From Streptomyces sp. 846.5 (GTDB lineage: Bacteria > Actinomycetota > Actinomycetes > Streptomycetales > Streptomycetaceae), in assembly GCF_004365705.1 (NCBI RefSeq), contig NZ_SOBN01000001.1, positions 1,302,001-1,366,000 of the forward strand: a stretch of DNA of 64,000 bases, given 5' to 3'. Position 1 is the stretch's first letter, and each line of letters starts with the position of its first letter. Below, piece after piece: positions 16,106-24,277 of this stretch. Position numbers and translations under genes: made by a program. The notes below the pieces were generated by a model. That model was not told the DNA's origin and did no database searches. It was given only the letters and a program-made list of their open reading frames with translations.

Positions 16106-16837
16106 TTACGGGAACTGGAGCGAGAGGTGGAAGTGGTCGGGATCGAGCAGGCTGTCCACGTGCTCGGCGAAGGCTCCCTCGCTCGTCCAGCTGGTGCGCT
16201 GGGTGTTCAGGAACCAGGCCCCGGGCTCGCGCCGCAGTACGGTCGCCTCCCGTTCGTCGAGGCGGCGCCCGGAGAGTCGCTGCTCGCCGTGGTCCGGGTG
16301 AAGGCCGGCCAGGGCGAGCACGGCGGTGAGGGAGTCGCCGCCGAGGCCGTCGCGGGGCAGGTCGCGCACTCCGGCGACGTGCGGCAGGAAGCTGCGTTCG
16401 TAGGAGACCGCGGTGCCGTCGGCGAGTTCTCGGACACGTTCGACGAGGACGAAGAGGTCCAGCTCCAGGCCCAGACGTGCGGCGAGTCGGCCGTCGCCGG
16501 TGGCGGTCACGGCCAGGACGCGGGTGCGGCTGTCCACGCCCTGGGCGGCCAGGGCGTGGGCCCAGCCGAGGCGGTCGTCGAGGGGGTGTCCGTCGAAGAG
16601 GACATAGGAGCCCTTGCCGGTCCTGGTGGCGATCAGTCCGGCTTCGTTCAGTTCGGCGAGGGCCGCGCGAACGGTGGTGCGGCTGACTCCGAAGCGTTTG
16701 GCCAGGGCCATCTCGCCGGGGAGCTGTTCGCCGGGCGCGGCCGCGCCGCTGCGGATCTCCCGCTCCAACAGGGCGGTGATCCTCTCGTGCTTGAGGTGGA
16801 CGGAGCGGACCGGTCGTCCCGGTGGGGTGCGGGTCAT
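16106..16837 (-). CDS. GntR/HutC family regulator with UTRA domain
   Basis: 243 residues. The N-terminal winged helix (ITALLEREIRSGAAAPGEQL, then MALAKRFGVSRTTVRAALAEL) is the GntR signature; residues about 95-240 form a UTRA effector domain (YVLFDGHPLDDRLGW, LERVRELADGTAVSYERSFLP, AWFLNTQRTSW). It is the third gene of the permease operon and its ATG overlaps the preceding stop (ATGA). An 8-bp palindrome GTCTAGAC just upstream of the first gene is the likely operator, so it should repress the operon until a pathway metabolite binds the UTRA domain. Confidence 0.93.
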   Translation of the reverse strand: MTRTPPGRPVRSVHLKHERITALLEREIRSGAAAPGEQLPGEMALAKRFGVSRTTVRAALAELNEAGLIATRTGKGSYVLFDGHPLDDRLGWAHALAAQGVDSRTRVLAVTATGDGRLAARLGLELDLFVLVERVRELADGTAVSYERSFLPHVAGVRDLPRDGLGGDSLTAVLALAGLHPDHGEQRLSGRRLDEREATVLRREPGAWFLNTQRTSWTSEGAFAEHVDSLLDPDHFHLSLQFP

Positions 16838-17421
16838 GAGGCCTCCTCCGGTGAGGCCCGGTGAACGGCTTCAGCGAGGACCTCGGTACGGGCCTCGGCT
16901 GCGGTGACCAGGCGGATCAGCGGGCCGTAGAGGCCCAGTACGTGGAGTGCCGCGCTGTGGGCGGCGTCGTCGACCCCGGCGCAGGCGTCGGTCACGATGC
17001 GCACGCTCACTCCGGCGTCGGCGGCCGCCAGCGCCGTGGAGAGCACACAGCAGTCGGTGGTGACTCCGGCCAGGTAGAGCCGGTCGGCTCCGCTTGTCCT
17101 GGTGGCCAGTTCGGGCGTCCACTTGCTGAACGTGGTCGCGTCGACCGTGCGTCCGGCGACCTCGTCGAACTCCTGCGTCAGCCGGTAGGCGGGGGCGTCC
17201 GGCGGTTGCAGGGCGAACGGCCAACGGGCGTAGTACTCGTTCCAGGCTCCGGACGGAGTCTTCGGCGCTACGAACCGGGTGAAGACGGCACGCGGTCCAA
17301 ACACCGGCAGCAACTCGGCGATCGGAGCCGTGATCCGGTCGAATCCTGGGGTGAACCAGGGGCTGTCCGGCTCCGCGAACACCCGCTGCATGTCGATCAC
17401 TGCCAGCCAGGAGGTGCTCAT
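16834..17421 (-). CDS. isochorismatase-fold cysteine hydrolase
   Basis: 195 residues with the Asp-Lys-Cys catalytic set: Asp10 in AVIDMQRVF, Lys100 in TTFSKWTPEL and the nucleophile Cys125 in GVTTDCCVLST. The family includes nicotinamidases and N-carbamoyl amidases that hydrolyse amides or carbamoyl groups. It is closer to small nicotinamidase-like proteins than the two paralogues at 24.4 and 28.4 kb, which share a longer EGH-x-PDL insert. Start and stop both overlap neighbours by 4 bp (ATGA), so it is tightly coupled to the permease before it and the regulator after it. Confidence 0.9.
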   Translation of the reverse strand: MSTSWLAVIDMQRVFAEPDSPWFTPGFDRITAPIAELLPVFGPRAVFTRFVAPKTPSGAWNEYYARWPFALQPPDAPAYRLTQEFDEVAGRTVDATTFSKWTPELATRTSGADRLYLAGVTTDCCVLSTALAAADAGVSVRIVTDACAGVDDAAHSAALHVLGLYGPLIRLVTAAEARTEVLAEAVHRASPEEAS

Positions 17422-18917
17422 GACCGCACCGCCTCCACTCCCGCGTCCGATGACGGCACCGGTGCCAGGCTCTCCTGGGTCCGCACCCGGGCACGTCCCA
17501 GGGCGAGGGTGGCGGCGAAGCCCAGCACCAGCGCCGCCAGCACGCCGAGGTTGGCGCCGGCCCAGGCACCCGACTTACCGCCCAGGCCCAGCGGCCCGAG
17601 CAGGAAGCCCTGCCAGCTGAGCCAGCTGGCGGCGGAGTTGGTGACCAGTCCCCAGCCGAGCACCGTGCCCGCGACGGTGAGGACCATCGGCAGCAGCGGA
17701 ACGCCGCCGTACCGGCCGCCCGGCCGGAACAGGTCGGTGTCGTCGTAGTCGGCACGGCGCAGCAGCAGGTCCGCCAGCATGATGCCGCACCAGGCGGCCA
17801 CCGGGACGCCCAGCGTGGTCAGGAAGCCGATGAACTGGCCGAGGAAGTTGTCGGTGAGGAAGACGATGTAGACGGTTCCGGCGATCATGAGCACCCCGTC
17901 CACCAGCGCGGCGACGTGGCGCGGGACCCGCAGCCCGGCCGCCAGCAGTGCCAGGCCGGAGGAGTAGATGTCCAGCACCGCTCCACCGACCAGGCCGAGG
18001 ACGGCCACCACCGCGAAGGGGATCAGGAACCAGACCGGCAGGATCGTGGTCAGCGCTCCGATCGGGTCGGCGGCGATGGCGGTGTTCAGGCTCGGGGACG
18101 ATCCCGCGAGCAGCAGGCCGAATAGCAGCAGCACCAGCGGGGCCAGCGAGGCGCCGAAGGTCGTCCAGCCGACCACGCCCCGACTCGACGCGCGTTTGGG
18201 CAGGTAGCGGGAGTAGTCGGCGGCGGCATTGACCCAGCCCAGGCCGAAGCCGGTCATCATGAACACCAGGGTGCCGATGAACTCCTGGACCGATCCGGAC
18301 GGCAGCCGGCTGACGGTGTGCCAGTGGATGTGGCCCGCGACCAGGACGATGTAGGCGACGGTCAGAACGCCGGTCACCACGGTGATCACCGTCTGGAGGC
18401 GCATGATCGCATCGAAGCCCATGACTCCGCCCGCGACGATGAGTGCACTGACCACGACCAGGGCGATGACCTTCGTCGAGGTCCCGCCGCCCCAGCCGAG
18501 CCTGGTGAACACCGTCGCCGTGGCCATGGTCGCCAGGGCAGCCAGCACCGTCTCCCAGCCGACGGTCAGGATCCAGGAGACCAGTGCGGGGACCCGGTTG
18601 CCGTGGACTCCGTAGGCGGCGCGGCTGAGCACCATGGTCGGAGCGGACCCGCGCTTTCCGGCCACCGCGATGAACCCGCACAGCAGGAAGGAGACGACGA
18701 TGCCGATCACCCCGGCGGCCAGCGCCTGCCAGAAGGAGATCCCGAAGCCCAACGCGAAGGAGCCGTAGCTCAGCGAGAGGATGGAGATGTTGGCGCCGAA
18801 CCACGGCCAGAAGAGCTGCCTGGGGGTGCCTTTGCGGTCCGTGTCGCCGATCACGTCGATGCCGTGGGCTTCGATCGAGAGCCGGCGGCCTTCCTGTCCC
18901 TGCTGGGTCTCAGCCAT
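17418..18917 (-). CDS. NCS1-type purine/cytosine/allantoin permease
   Basis: 499 residues, about 12 membrane segments. The N-terminal block GTPRQLFWPWFGANISILSL and the following glycine-rich helix are typical of nucleobase:cation symporters of the NCS1 family (cytosine, purines, allantoin, hydantoins, thiamine). ATG 18917 was selected since the hydrophilic N-terminal tail then has family length and a GGTTG site precedes it; the frame is open for 35 more codons. First gene of the operon. A GTCTAGAC palindrome lies 12-19 bases upstream of the ATG and would overlap the transcription start. Substrate probably a nucleobase or nucleoside-like compound. Confidence 0.9.
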   Translation of the reverse strand: MAETQQGQEGRRLSIEAHGIDVIGDTDRKGTPRQLFWPWFGANISILSLSYGSFALGFGISFWQALAAGVIGIVVSFLLCGFIAVAGKRGSAPTMVLSRAAYGVHGNRVPALVSWILTVGWETVLAALATMATATVFTRLGWGGGTSTKVIALVVVSALIVAGGVMGFDAIMRLQTVITVVTGVLTVAYIVLVAGHIHWHTVSRLPSGSVQEFIGTLVFMMTGFGLGWVNAAADYSRYLPKRASSRGVVGWTTFGASLAPLVLLLFGLLLAGSSPSLNTAIAADPIGALTTILPVWFLIPFAVVAVLGLVGGAVLDIYSSGLALLAAGLRVPRHVAALVDGVLMIAGTVYIVFLTDNFLGQFIGFLTTLGVPVAAWCGIMLADLLLRRADYDDTDLFRPGGRYGGVPLLPMVLTVAGTVLGWGLVTNSAASWLSWQGFLLGPLGLGGKSGAWAGANLGVLAALVLGFAATLALGRARVRTQESLAPVPSSDAGVEAVRS

Positions 18918-18924
18918 GTGTTCA

Positions 18925-18940
18925 ACCTGTCTAGACGTGT
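18925..18940. promoter_or_regulatory. HutC/DasR-type operator before permease operon
   Basis: ACCT-GTCTAGAC-GTGT: a perfect 8-bp palindrome flanked by symmetric outer AC/GT pairs, laid out like a 16-bp GntR/HutC operator. It sits just before the permease ribosome site. The UTRA regulator of the same operon is the likely binder; DasR is an alternative because of similarity to its consensus. Confidence 0.6.
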
Positions 18941-19033
18941 TTATTAGGAATGTAGGCCCGCCCCTGACGTCGGTCAATACCCCGCAGCGGTAGGGTCGGG
19001 GACGCATGACCCGGTCAGCCATGGAGAACCCAC

Positions 19034-19846
19034 ATGACAGTCACCATCAGCAGCGCCGCCAACCCGCTCGTGAAGCGGGCCAGGCTGCTCGCTGACCGGA
19101 AACACCGTCGCCGCGAGGGTGCGTTCGTCGTCGAGGGCCTTCAGCCGGTGTGGCGCGCCGTCGAGGCGGGCTGGGAGATCGAGTCGCTCATCGTCGCACC
19201 CGACCTGCTGACCGGCGCGTCGGCTCAGCGCATGGTCGAGGAGCAGGAACGGTCGGGCGTGTCCGTGGCCCGGCTCAGCGCGGACCTGTTCAAGCGTCTC
19301 GTCGACCGTGACGGCCCCGGTGGCCTCGCGGCCATCGTGCGGAGCCGCGCCGACGACCTGTCCACTCTGACGGTCCACCCCGGCGCGGTCTTCGTCGCAC
19401 TGCACCGGATCAGCAATCCGGGCAATCTCGGCACGATCATCCGCACCGTGGACGCGGTGGGCGGAGCGGGCGTCATCCTGATCGGGGACACGGTGGACGC
19501 CTTCTCCCCGGTCGCGGTCAAGGCCAGCATGGGTTCGCTGTTCGCCGTCGACGTGGTGCACACGCCCGGAGCCGAGGAGTTCTTCTCCTGGGCCTCCGAG
19601 CAGGGCGTCACCGTCCTCGCCACCTCGGGCACCGCGGACCAGGACCACTGGGACGCGACCTACAAGCCCCCGTTGGCCTTCCTGTTCGGCAGCGAGCGGG
19701 AGGGACTGCCGGAGGAGATGCTGGCGAGCGCGGACAGCCGGCTGCGGATCCCCATGGTGGGCACCGCGGAGTCACTGAACGTCGGCGTGGCCGCCTCGGT
19801 CATGCTCTACGAAGCGCGGCGGCACACCGTCCGCGGCGGGCGCTGA
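19034..19846 (+). CDS. TrmH/SpoU family RNA 2'-O-methyltransferase
   Basis: 270 residues. An N-terminal L7Ae-like substrate-binding part (NPLVKRARLLADRKHRRREG, EGLQPVWRA) precedes the SPOUT knot with its three motifs: RISNPGNLGTIIRT, FLFGSEREGLP and IPMVGTAESLNVGVAASVMLYEA (quoted conserved block shortened). It should methylate ribose 2'-OH of rRNA or tRNA using SAM. Divergent from the permease operon over 116 bp; TAGGGT at about 18987 could be a -10. It faces a second SpoU gene end to end, with 7 bp between stops. Confidence 0.92.
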   Translation: MTVTISSAANPLVKRARLLADRKHRRREGAFVVEGLQPVWRAVEAGWEIESLIVAPDLLTGASAQRMVEEQERSGVSVARLSADLFKRLVDRDGPGGLAAIVRSRADDLSTLTVHPGAVFVALHRISNPGNLGTIIRTVDAVGGAGVILIGDTVDAFSPVAVKASMGSLFAVDVVHTPGAEEFFSWASEQGVTVLATSGTADQDHWDATYKPPLAFLFGSEREGLPEEMLASADSRLRIPMVGTAESLNVGVAASVMLYEARRHTVRGGR

Positions 19847-19853
19847 CGCCGGT

Positions 19854-20660
19854 CTACCAGCCGTTCTTGTGCGCCCGCGCCTCGTACAGCAGGACGGACG
19901 CCGATACCGACACGTTCAGCGAGTCCGCGGACCCCAGCATCGGGATTCCCACCCGCTGGAACCCGGCCTCGTACCACGGCTGGGAAACGCCGTAACGCTC
20001 ACTGCCGACCACCAGCGCGGTCCGCCCCCGGTAGTCCAGCTTCCGGTAGTTGACGCTGTCGTCGGTGTCCGCGATGTAGACCTTGAACCGATTCCGCTTG
20101 AGCCAGGCGATGGCGTCGCCGGCCTCGTCGAAGTCGAGGGACGGGACCTTGATGCTCATTCCCTGGCTGCTGCGCAGAACCTTGGGATGCGTCATCCGGG
20201 TCCGACGGTTCGTCATCACCAGGCAGTCCGCCTGGCAGGCGTCCATGGTGCGCAGCAGCGTGCCGAGGTTCCCGGGGATCTCCAGCGCGTCCGTCACCAG
20301 CACCAGCGCGTCATCGCCGAATCCAAAGGTCGCCGGGTCCCAGTCGGGCAGCTGGGCGATCGAGAGCAGCCCGTCCGGATTGGGTCGCTCGGCCAGTCGC
20401 GCCAAGGTCTTCTCGGAGATCCGGTAGGCCCGCCGGGCGCGTTCCACGAGCTGTCCCGCCCGCTTGTTCGCCTCGTCCGAGTAGGCGGCCTCGGGGCACC
20501 ACAGGAAGGTCTCCACCGAGACGCCGGTCTCCAGAACGATGTTGCTCTCGAACAGCCCTTCGGCGACGAAGGTGCGGCGCGGGATGCCCGTGCGGTTGTT
20601 CTGGATGTCCCGGACGAGGCTCGCCGCAGGGTGCTGTAGGCCGATCTGCTGAAGTTCCAT
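19854..20660 (-). CDS. TrmH/SpoU family RNA 2'-O-methyltransferase
   Basis: 268 residues, a second SPOUT-knot enzyme: TDALEIPGNLGTLLRT, ALVVGSERYGVSQPW and the final MLGSADSLNVSVSASVLLYE. The N-terminal segment (MELQQIGLQHPAASLVRDIQ, then FVAEGLFESNIVLETGV) differs from the neighbouring paralogue, and the second motif has GSERYG in place of GSEREG. Some relatives in actinomycetes give resistance to ribosome-targeting antibiotics by 2'-O-methylation; nothing here shows that role. Start at ATG 20660 is the first that gives a family-like N-terminus. Convergent with the other SpoU gene. Confidence 0.9.
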   Translation of the reverse strand: MELQQIGLQHPAASLVRDIQNNRTGIPRRTFVAEGLFESNIVLETGVSVETFLWCPEAAYSDEANKRAGQLVERARRAYRISEKTLARLAERPNPDGLLSIAQLPDWDPATFGFGDDALVLVTDALEIPGNLGTLLRTMDACQADCLVMTNRRTRMTHPKVLRSSQGMSIKVPSLDFDEAGDAIAWLKRNRFKVYIADTDDSVNYRKLDYRGRTALVVGSERYGVSQPWYEAGFQRVGIPMLGSADSLNVSVSASVLLYEARAHKNGW

Positions 20661-20766
20661 GCCGCCGCTCGTGTGTCGCCCGTGAAATGGTCTCAGCAGA
20701 CGATACCCGGGGTTGCGGTGCGGGCCGGGAGTTGAACTTCGGCGGCGCCGGGGCCGACACTGGGCC

Positions 20767-21153
20767 ATGGGCCCGTACCGGATCTTTCTCCTCGCGGCCG
20801 CGCTGCTGCTCTGCTCCGCCTGCGCCGCCCACCCCGGCACCGCCGCCCGATCTCCCTCTCCGACGGCGACCAGGGTCGACGCCCTCGAGGAGTGCGCGAG
20901 CTCGGTCGCGTACTGGGTGCGCTACCTGGTCACCCCCGGCAGCGACATGGGCCTGGACTACCAGGAGATGGGACTCTCCGGCGGCGAGAACGACATCGTC
21001 CGCGCCCTGCTCCCGGCCGCGGGGAGCACCGCGAAGGGTCAGGGCCTGCCCGCCGCCCAGGCCTACGCGCTGCAGCAGGCCCGCCCGCGCTGCCGCTCCT
21101 ACCTCGCCCGGCTCGCCGCCTCCCCCAGTTCCGCCGCCGGCTGGCCGCAGTAG
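20767..21153 (+). CDS. small putative lipoprotein, unknown function
   Basis: 128 residues beginning MGPYRIFLLAAALLLCSACA, a short signal peptide with a lipobox-like Cys region, followed by a Pro/Ser/Thr stretch and a helical domain with two more cysteines (LEECASSVAY and ARPRCRSYLA) that could form a disulfide. ATG 20767 gives the proper signal peptide; the frame is open from 20713. It lies 93 bp upstream of dodecin on the same strand. The family was not recognised. Confidence 0.7.
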   Translation: MGPYRIFLLAAALLLCSACAAHPGTAARSPSPTATRVDALEECASSVAYWVRYLVTPGSDMGLDYQEMGLSGGENDIVRALLPAAGSTAKGQGLPAAQAYALQQARPRCRSYLARLAASPSSAAGWPQ

Positions 21154-21246
21154 CGGGCGTGCCGTTCGTCGTGCGGGGAGCCGGGCGGTGCGGCAGGGTG
21201 GACGAGCAGGAGCCGCAGCAGTAGCCCGCCCAGAACGGAGTCCGCC

Positions 21247-21468
21247 ATGACCGACCACACCTATCGGGTCACCGAGATCGTCGGGACCTCGTCCGAGAGC
21301 GTCGACGCCGCCGTGCGCAACGCGGTCGGCCGTGCCTCGCAGACCCTGCGCGGCCTGGACTGGTTCGAGGTGACCCAGGTGCGCGGCAGCATCGTCGACG
21401 GAGCCGTCAGCCAGTTCCAGGTGGGGCTGAAGGTCGGCTTCCGGCTGGAGGACCCGAACGCGTCGTGA
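21247..21468 (+). CDS. dodecin family flavin-binding protein
   Basis: 73 residues, the usual dodecin length. The sequence YRVTEIVGTSSESVDAAVRN, the stacking Trp39 in LDWFEVT and RGSIVDGAVSQFQVGLKVGF match dodecins, which assemble into hollow dodecamers that store or buffer FMN/riboflavin (or CoA). GAACGGAGT lies ahead of ATG 21247. Probably monocistronic or behind the lipoprotein; a strong hairpin follows the stop. Confidence 0.95.
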   Translation: MTDHTYRVTEIVGTSSESVDAAVRNAVGRASQTLRGLDWFEVTQVRGSIVDGAVSQFQVGLKVGFRLEDPNAS

Positions 21469-21476
21469 GGGCCGCT

Positions 21477-21504
21477 GGGGCCGCCCCGGCGACGGGACGG
21501 CCCC
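21477..21504. terminator. bidirectional hairpin between dodecin and ABC permease
   Basis: GGGGCCGCCCCG (21477-21488), loop GCGA, CGGGACGGCCCC (21493-21504): 11 of 12 pairs. It begins 9 bases after the dodecin stop and about 40 bases past the convergent permease gene's stop, so it can serve both. Confidence 0.65.
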
Positions 21505-21542
21505 CCGGATGACGACTGAATGACGCCCGGGATGACGTCCGG

Positions 21543-22358
21543 TCAGACGGACTTCTGGTAGGAGCGGAAGGTCCGCAGCGACAGCCAGACCGCGAAGGCC
21601 GCCAGCAGCAGCGTCCAGCCGCCGTGGCTGAGCACCGACCACCGGTCGGGGTGGGCCGACATCGCGGCGCGGCTGCACTCCAGGGCCCAGTTGACCGGGT
21701 TGAACCTGGCCACCACCTGCATCCAGTGCGGCATCAGGGCCGGCGGCATGAAGGCCGAGGAGAGGAAGGTCAGCGGCAGCAGCAGGAAGGTGTTGATGCC
21801 GATGATCGACTCGCGCTGGCGCACCAGCATGCCCAGGGCGTTGGAGAAGGCCCCGAAGACGGTGCCGAGCGCCGAGGAGACCAGGACCAGGATCAGCAGG
21901 CCCAGCACCCCGCCGGGGTAGTGGGCGCCGCCGGCCCAGCCGAGCAGGATGATGATCAGCGACTGGATCGCCGTGGTGAGCGACTGCGCCACCACATTGG
22001 CGTTCATCAGCGCGCTGCGGCGGACCGGGGTGATCAGGAAGCGGTTGAGCGTGCCCCGGTCGATCTCCTCCAGGGTGCCCATCCCCGCCCACATGTTGGC
22101 GGAGACCGCACTCATCACGATCACCCCGGGGACCAGGTAGTCGAGGTAGCTGCCGGTGCCGAAGCCCGGCAGTTCGACCACCTTGCGGAACAGCGCGCCG
22201 AACAGGAACAGCCAGATCACCGGCTGGATCAGGGTGATGATCAGGTAGGCGGGCTGGCGGACGAAGGCCATGAACTGGCGCTGCGTCATGAACCAGGTCT
22301 GGGCGAGGCCCTCGGCGAGCCTGGGTCCGGCAACCGCGGTGCGCGTGGTGGTGCTCAT
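21543..22358 (-). CDS. ABC-2 type transporter permease (DrrB-like)
   Basis: 271 residues with six predicted membrane helices and the ABC-2 permease pattern: RQPAYLIITLIQPVIWLFLF, MGTLEEIDRGTLNRFLITPV and FLSSAFMPPALMP. This is the DrrB/daunorubicin-resistance type of export permease. Its ATG overlaps the ATPase stop (ATGA), so the two subunits are coupled. Substrate unknown; drug or lipid export is typical. Expression probably depends on the adjacent PadR repressor. Confidence 0.93.
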   Translation of the reverse strand: MSTTTRTAVAGPRLAEGLAQTWFMTQRQFMAFVRQPAYLIITLIQPVIWLFLFGALFRKVVELPGFGTGSYLDYLVPGVIVMSAVSANMWAGMGTLEEIDRGTLNRFLITPVRRSALMNANVVAQSLTTAIQSLIIILLGWAGGAHYPGGVLGLLILVLVSSALGTVFGAFSNALGMLVRQRESIIGINTFLLLPLTFLSSAFMPPALMPHWMQVVARFNPVNWALECSRAAMSAHPDRWSVLSHGGWTLLLAAFAVWLSLRTFRSYQKSV

Positions 22359-23416
22359 CGCGAGACTCCTTCGGCGTCGGCGAAGCTGCGTCCGGCATAG
22401 CGGAGGTAGACGTCGTCCAGGGACGGGCGGGCGACGGTGACGGCGGCCACCGGGCTGCCTGCCTGGTCGAGCGCGGCCAGCACGGCGGGGACGGCCGCGG
22501 CGCCGTCGTCGGCGCGGGCGCTGACGCGCCGTCCGTCCACGGTGATCTCGCGGATGCCGGGCACCCGGCCCAGCGCCTGGTAGATGTTGAGCGCGTCGTC
22601 GGCCGAGGCCGCAGCGAGCTCGGCGTGGACGGCGTCGCCGTGGAGCTCGCCCTTGAGGTCGTCGGGCGTGCCCTCGGTGACGATCCGGCCCCGGTCCACG
22701 ATGGCCAGCCGGGCGGCCAGCCGGTCGGCCTCCTCCAGGTAGTGCGTGGTCAGCAGGATGGTCAGCCCGTCGTCCCCGGCGAGGCGGCCGATCTCCTCCC
22801 ACATGGCGGTGCGCGCCTCGGGGTCCAGCCCGGTGGTGGGCTCGTCCAGGAAGAGCACCTCGGGGCGGTGGACCAGGCCGAGCGCCACGTCCAGCCGCCG
22901 CTGCATCCCGCCGGAGTACGTCTTGACCTGGCGCTTTGCGGCATCGGTCAGGTCGAAGCGGTCGAGCAGTTCGTCGGCGCGGCGGCTCAGCTCGGCGCCG
23001 CGCATGCCGTAGAGGCGGCCCTGCAGCAGCAGGTTCTCCCGGCCGGTCGCCACCGGGTCGGCCCCGGAGCGCTGGGCGACGACGCCGATGGCCCGGCGCA
23101 CCAGCGCGGGGTCGGCGGCGATGTCCCGGCCGGCCACGGTGGCGCTGCCGCCGTCGGCGGCGGCGAGGGTGGTGAGGATCTTGACGGTGGTGGACTTGCC
23201 GGCGCCGTTGGGCCCGAGCAGGCCGAAGACGATGCCGGGCTCGACGCTGATGCTGAGGCCGTCCAGGGCCCGGACCGGCTCGGACCGGCCCTTCACCTGG
23301 TAGGTCTTGACGAGGCCGACGGCCTCGATGGCGAGCGGGCGGGCCGCTGCCGGACGGGCGCCGGGGTGCGGGACGGTTGCCGCCGTCCGCGCCGTGCCGC
23401 CGCTGGGGCTGGTCAT
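22355..23416 (-). CDS. ABC transporter ATP-binding protein (DrrA-like)
   Basis: 353 residues. Walker A GPNGAGKST, Q-loop VVAQRSGADP, signature YSGGMQRRLDVAL, Walker B LFLDEPTTGLDP and the switch His in TTHYLEEADRL are all intact. The C-terminal 100 residues form the DrrA-type regulatory extension, ending ARPSLDDVYLRYAG. It powers the neighbouring permease. ATG 23416 follows AAGGGAC. The upstream leader (to 23591) carries an interrupted inverted repeat sharing CTCGTAGC and CGAGT with the PadR promoter. Confidence 0.94.
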   Translation of the reverse strand: MTSPSGGTARTAATVPHPGARPAAARPLAIEAVGLVKTYQVKGRSEPVRALDGLSISVEPGIVFGLLGPNGAGKSTTVKILTTLAAADGGSATVAGRDIAADPALVRRAIGVVAQRSGADPVATGRENLLLQGRLYGMRGAELSRRADELLDRFDLTDAAKRQVKTYSGGMQRRLDVALGLVHRPEVLFLDEPTTGLDPEARTAMWEEIGRLAGDDGLTILLTTHYLEEADRLAARLAIVDRGRIVTEGTPDDLKGELHGDAVHAELAAASADDALNIYQALGRVPGIREITVDGRRVSARADDGAAAVPAVLAALDQAGSPVAAVTVARPSLDDVYLRYAGRSFADAEGVSR

Positions 23417-23466
23417 GGTGGTGGTCCCTTCGGTCGTTGATCGTTCGGGTACTGATCCACGACGGG

Positions 23467-23514
23467 GGACTCGGGCTACGATGAGGGTGAGTGTTCCTCG
23501 TAGCGTCCGAGTCC
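23467..23514. promoter_or_regulatory. inverted repeat before ABC exporter, PadR-operator-like
   Basis: GGACTCGGGCTACGA (23467-23481) is the inverted counterpart of TCGTAGCGTCCGAGTCC (23498-23514), with a 2-base bulge. The right arm contains CTCGTAGC and CGAGT, the same words as the site before the padR gene, so one regulator may bind both. Confidence 0.55.
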
Positions 23515-23543
23515 TGTTCGCGCAGGCCGGTACCGAGGTTCCT

Positions 23544-23577
23544 GGCCCCGTCCGGTGTTGCCGCACCGGTCGGGGCC
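23544..23577 (-). terminator. hairpin downstream of PadR gene
   Basis: GGCCCCGTCCGGTG (23544-23557) pairs with CACCGGTCGGGGCC (23564-23577), 13 of 14 pairs, loop of 6, starting 14 bases past the padR stop on the minus strand. No T-tract on that strand, as is usual in streptomycetes. Confidence 0.7.
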
Positions 23578-23591
23578 TTCTTCTGTGTGCT

Positions 23592-24236
23592 TCAGTCCTG
23601 CTGGTTCCTTGCCTCCAGCTCCTGCCACTCCCGGGGGGCCTCGCCGGTGGCGTGGTACTGCCGCCAGCCGTCCATGCCCTCCAGTGAGCCGTCGGCCATC
23701 TGCTTGAGCAGCTGCCGGGTCCAGTCGTTCTCGGCGACCTGCATGGCCAGGCTGTACTCGGTCTCCACCAGGAAGATCCTGGGCACGCCCGAGGCCAGCA
23801 CCGCCGCCAACTCCTGGCGCCGGTCCGCGATCCGGGCGTCCTGCTCGGCCACCCGCCGCTCCAGCAGCTCCATCGCCTCGTCGGGCGGGAAGACGCCGAT
23901 GAGCGACAGCGCAGACTCGAAGCGCGGGAACTCCTTGACCGGTTCGGCGACCAGCTCGGCGAGCCAGTCCAGCAGCTCGGCGCTGCCGGCCTCGGTGACG
24001 CTGTACAGCGTGCGCTCGGGCCTGCGGCCGTCGCGCTCGGTGCCGGACGCCTCGATGAAACCGTGCCGTTCCAGGCTCTGCACCACGGTGTAGAGCGAGC
24101 CATAGTTGATCTTGATGCTGTGCTCCTTGCCACGGGAGCGCAGCACCTGGGCGATCTCGTACGGGTGGCGCGGCTGCTCGCGGATGGTCGCAAGGACGGC
24201 CAGGGCCAGCGGATTGGTCATCTTCCGCTTCGCCAT
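23592..24236 (-). CDS. PadR family transcriptional repressor
   Basis: 214 residues. N-terminal PadR winged helix: MTNPLALAVLATIREQPRHP, then YEIAQVLRSRGKEHSIKINY with the conserved YGSLYTVVQSLERHGFI, and a C-terminal dimerising coiled coil (LLERRVAEQDARIADRRQEL). PadR proteins repress drug exporters and phenolic-acid enzymes and are released by the inducer. Start ATG 24236 has GGGAGAA 7 bases before. It lies directly upstream of the ABC exporter but is separated from it by a hairpin, so repression probably works through the operator copies at both promoters. Confidence 0.94.
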   Translation of the reverse strand: MAKRKMTNPLALAVLATIREQPRHPYEIAQVLRSRGKEHSIKINYGSLYTVVQSLERHGFIEASGTERDGRRPERTLYSVTEAGSAELLDWLAELVAEPVKEFPRFESALSLIGVFPPDEAMELLERRVAEQDARIADRRQELAAVLASGVPRIFLVETEYSLAMQVAENDWTRQLLKQMADGSLEGMDGWRQYHATGEAPREWQELEARNQQD

Positions 24237-24277
24237 GACGTTCTCCCGACCGCTCGACCACACTACCCGTTCACGAT

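Noticed and set aside
17849..17872. TTGTCGGTG inside the NCS1 permease
   Set aside because: Coding sequence, wrong place for a promoter, and no TANNNT at N8.
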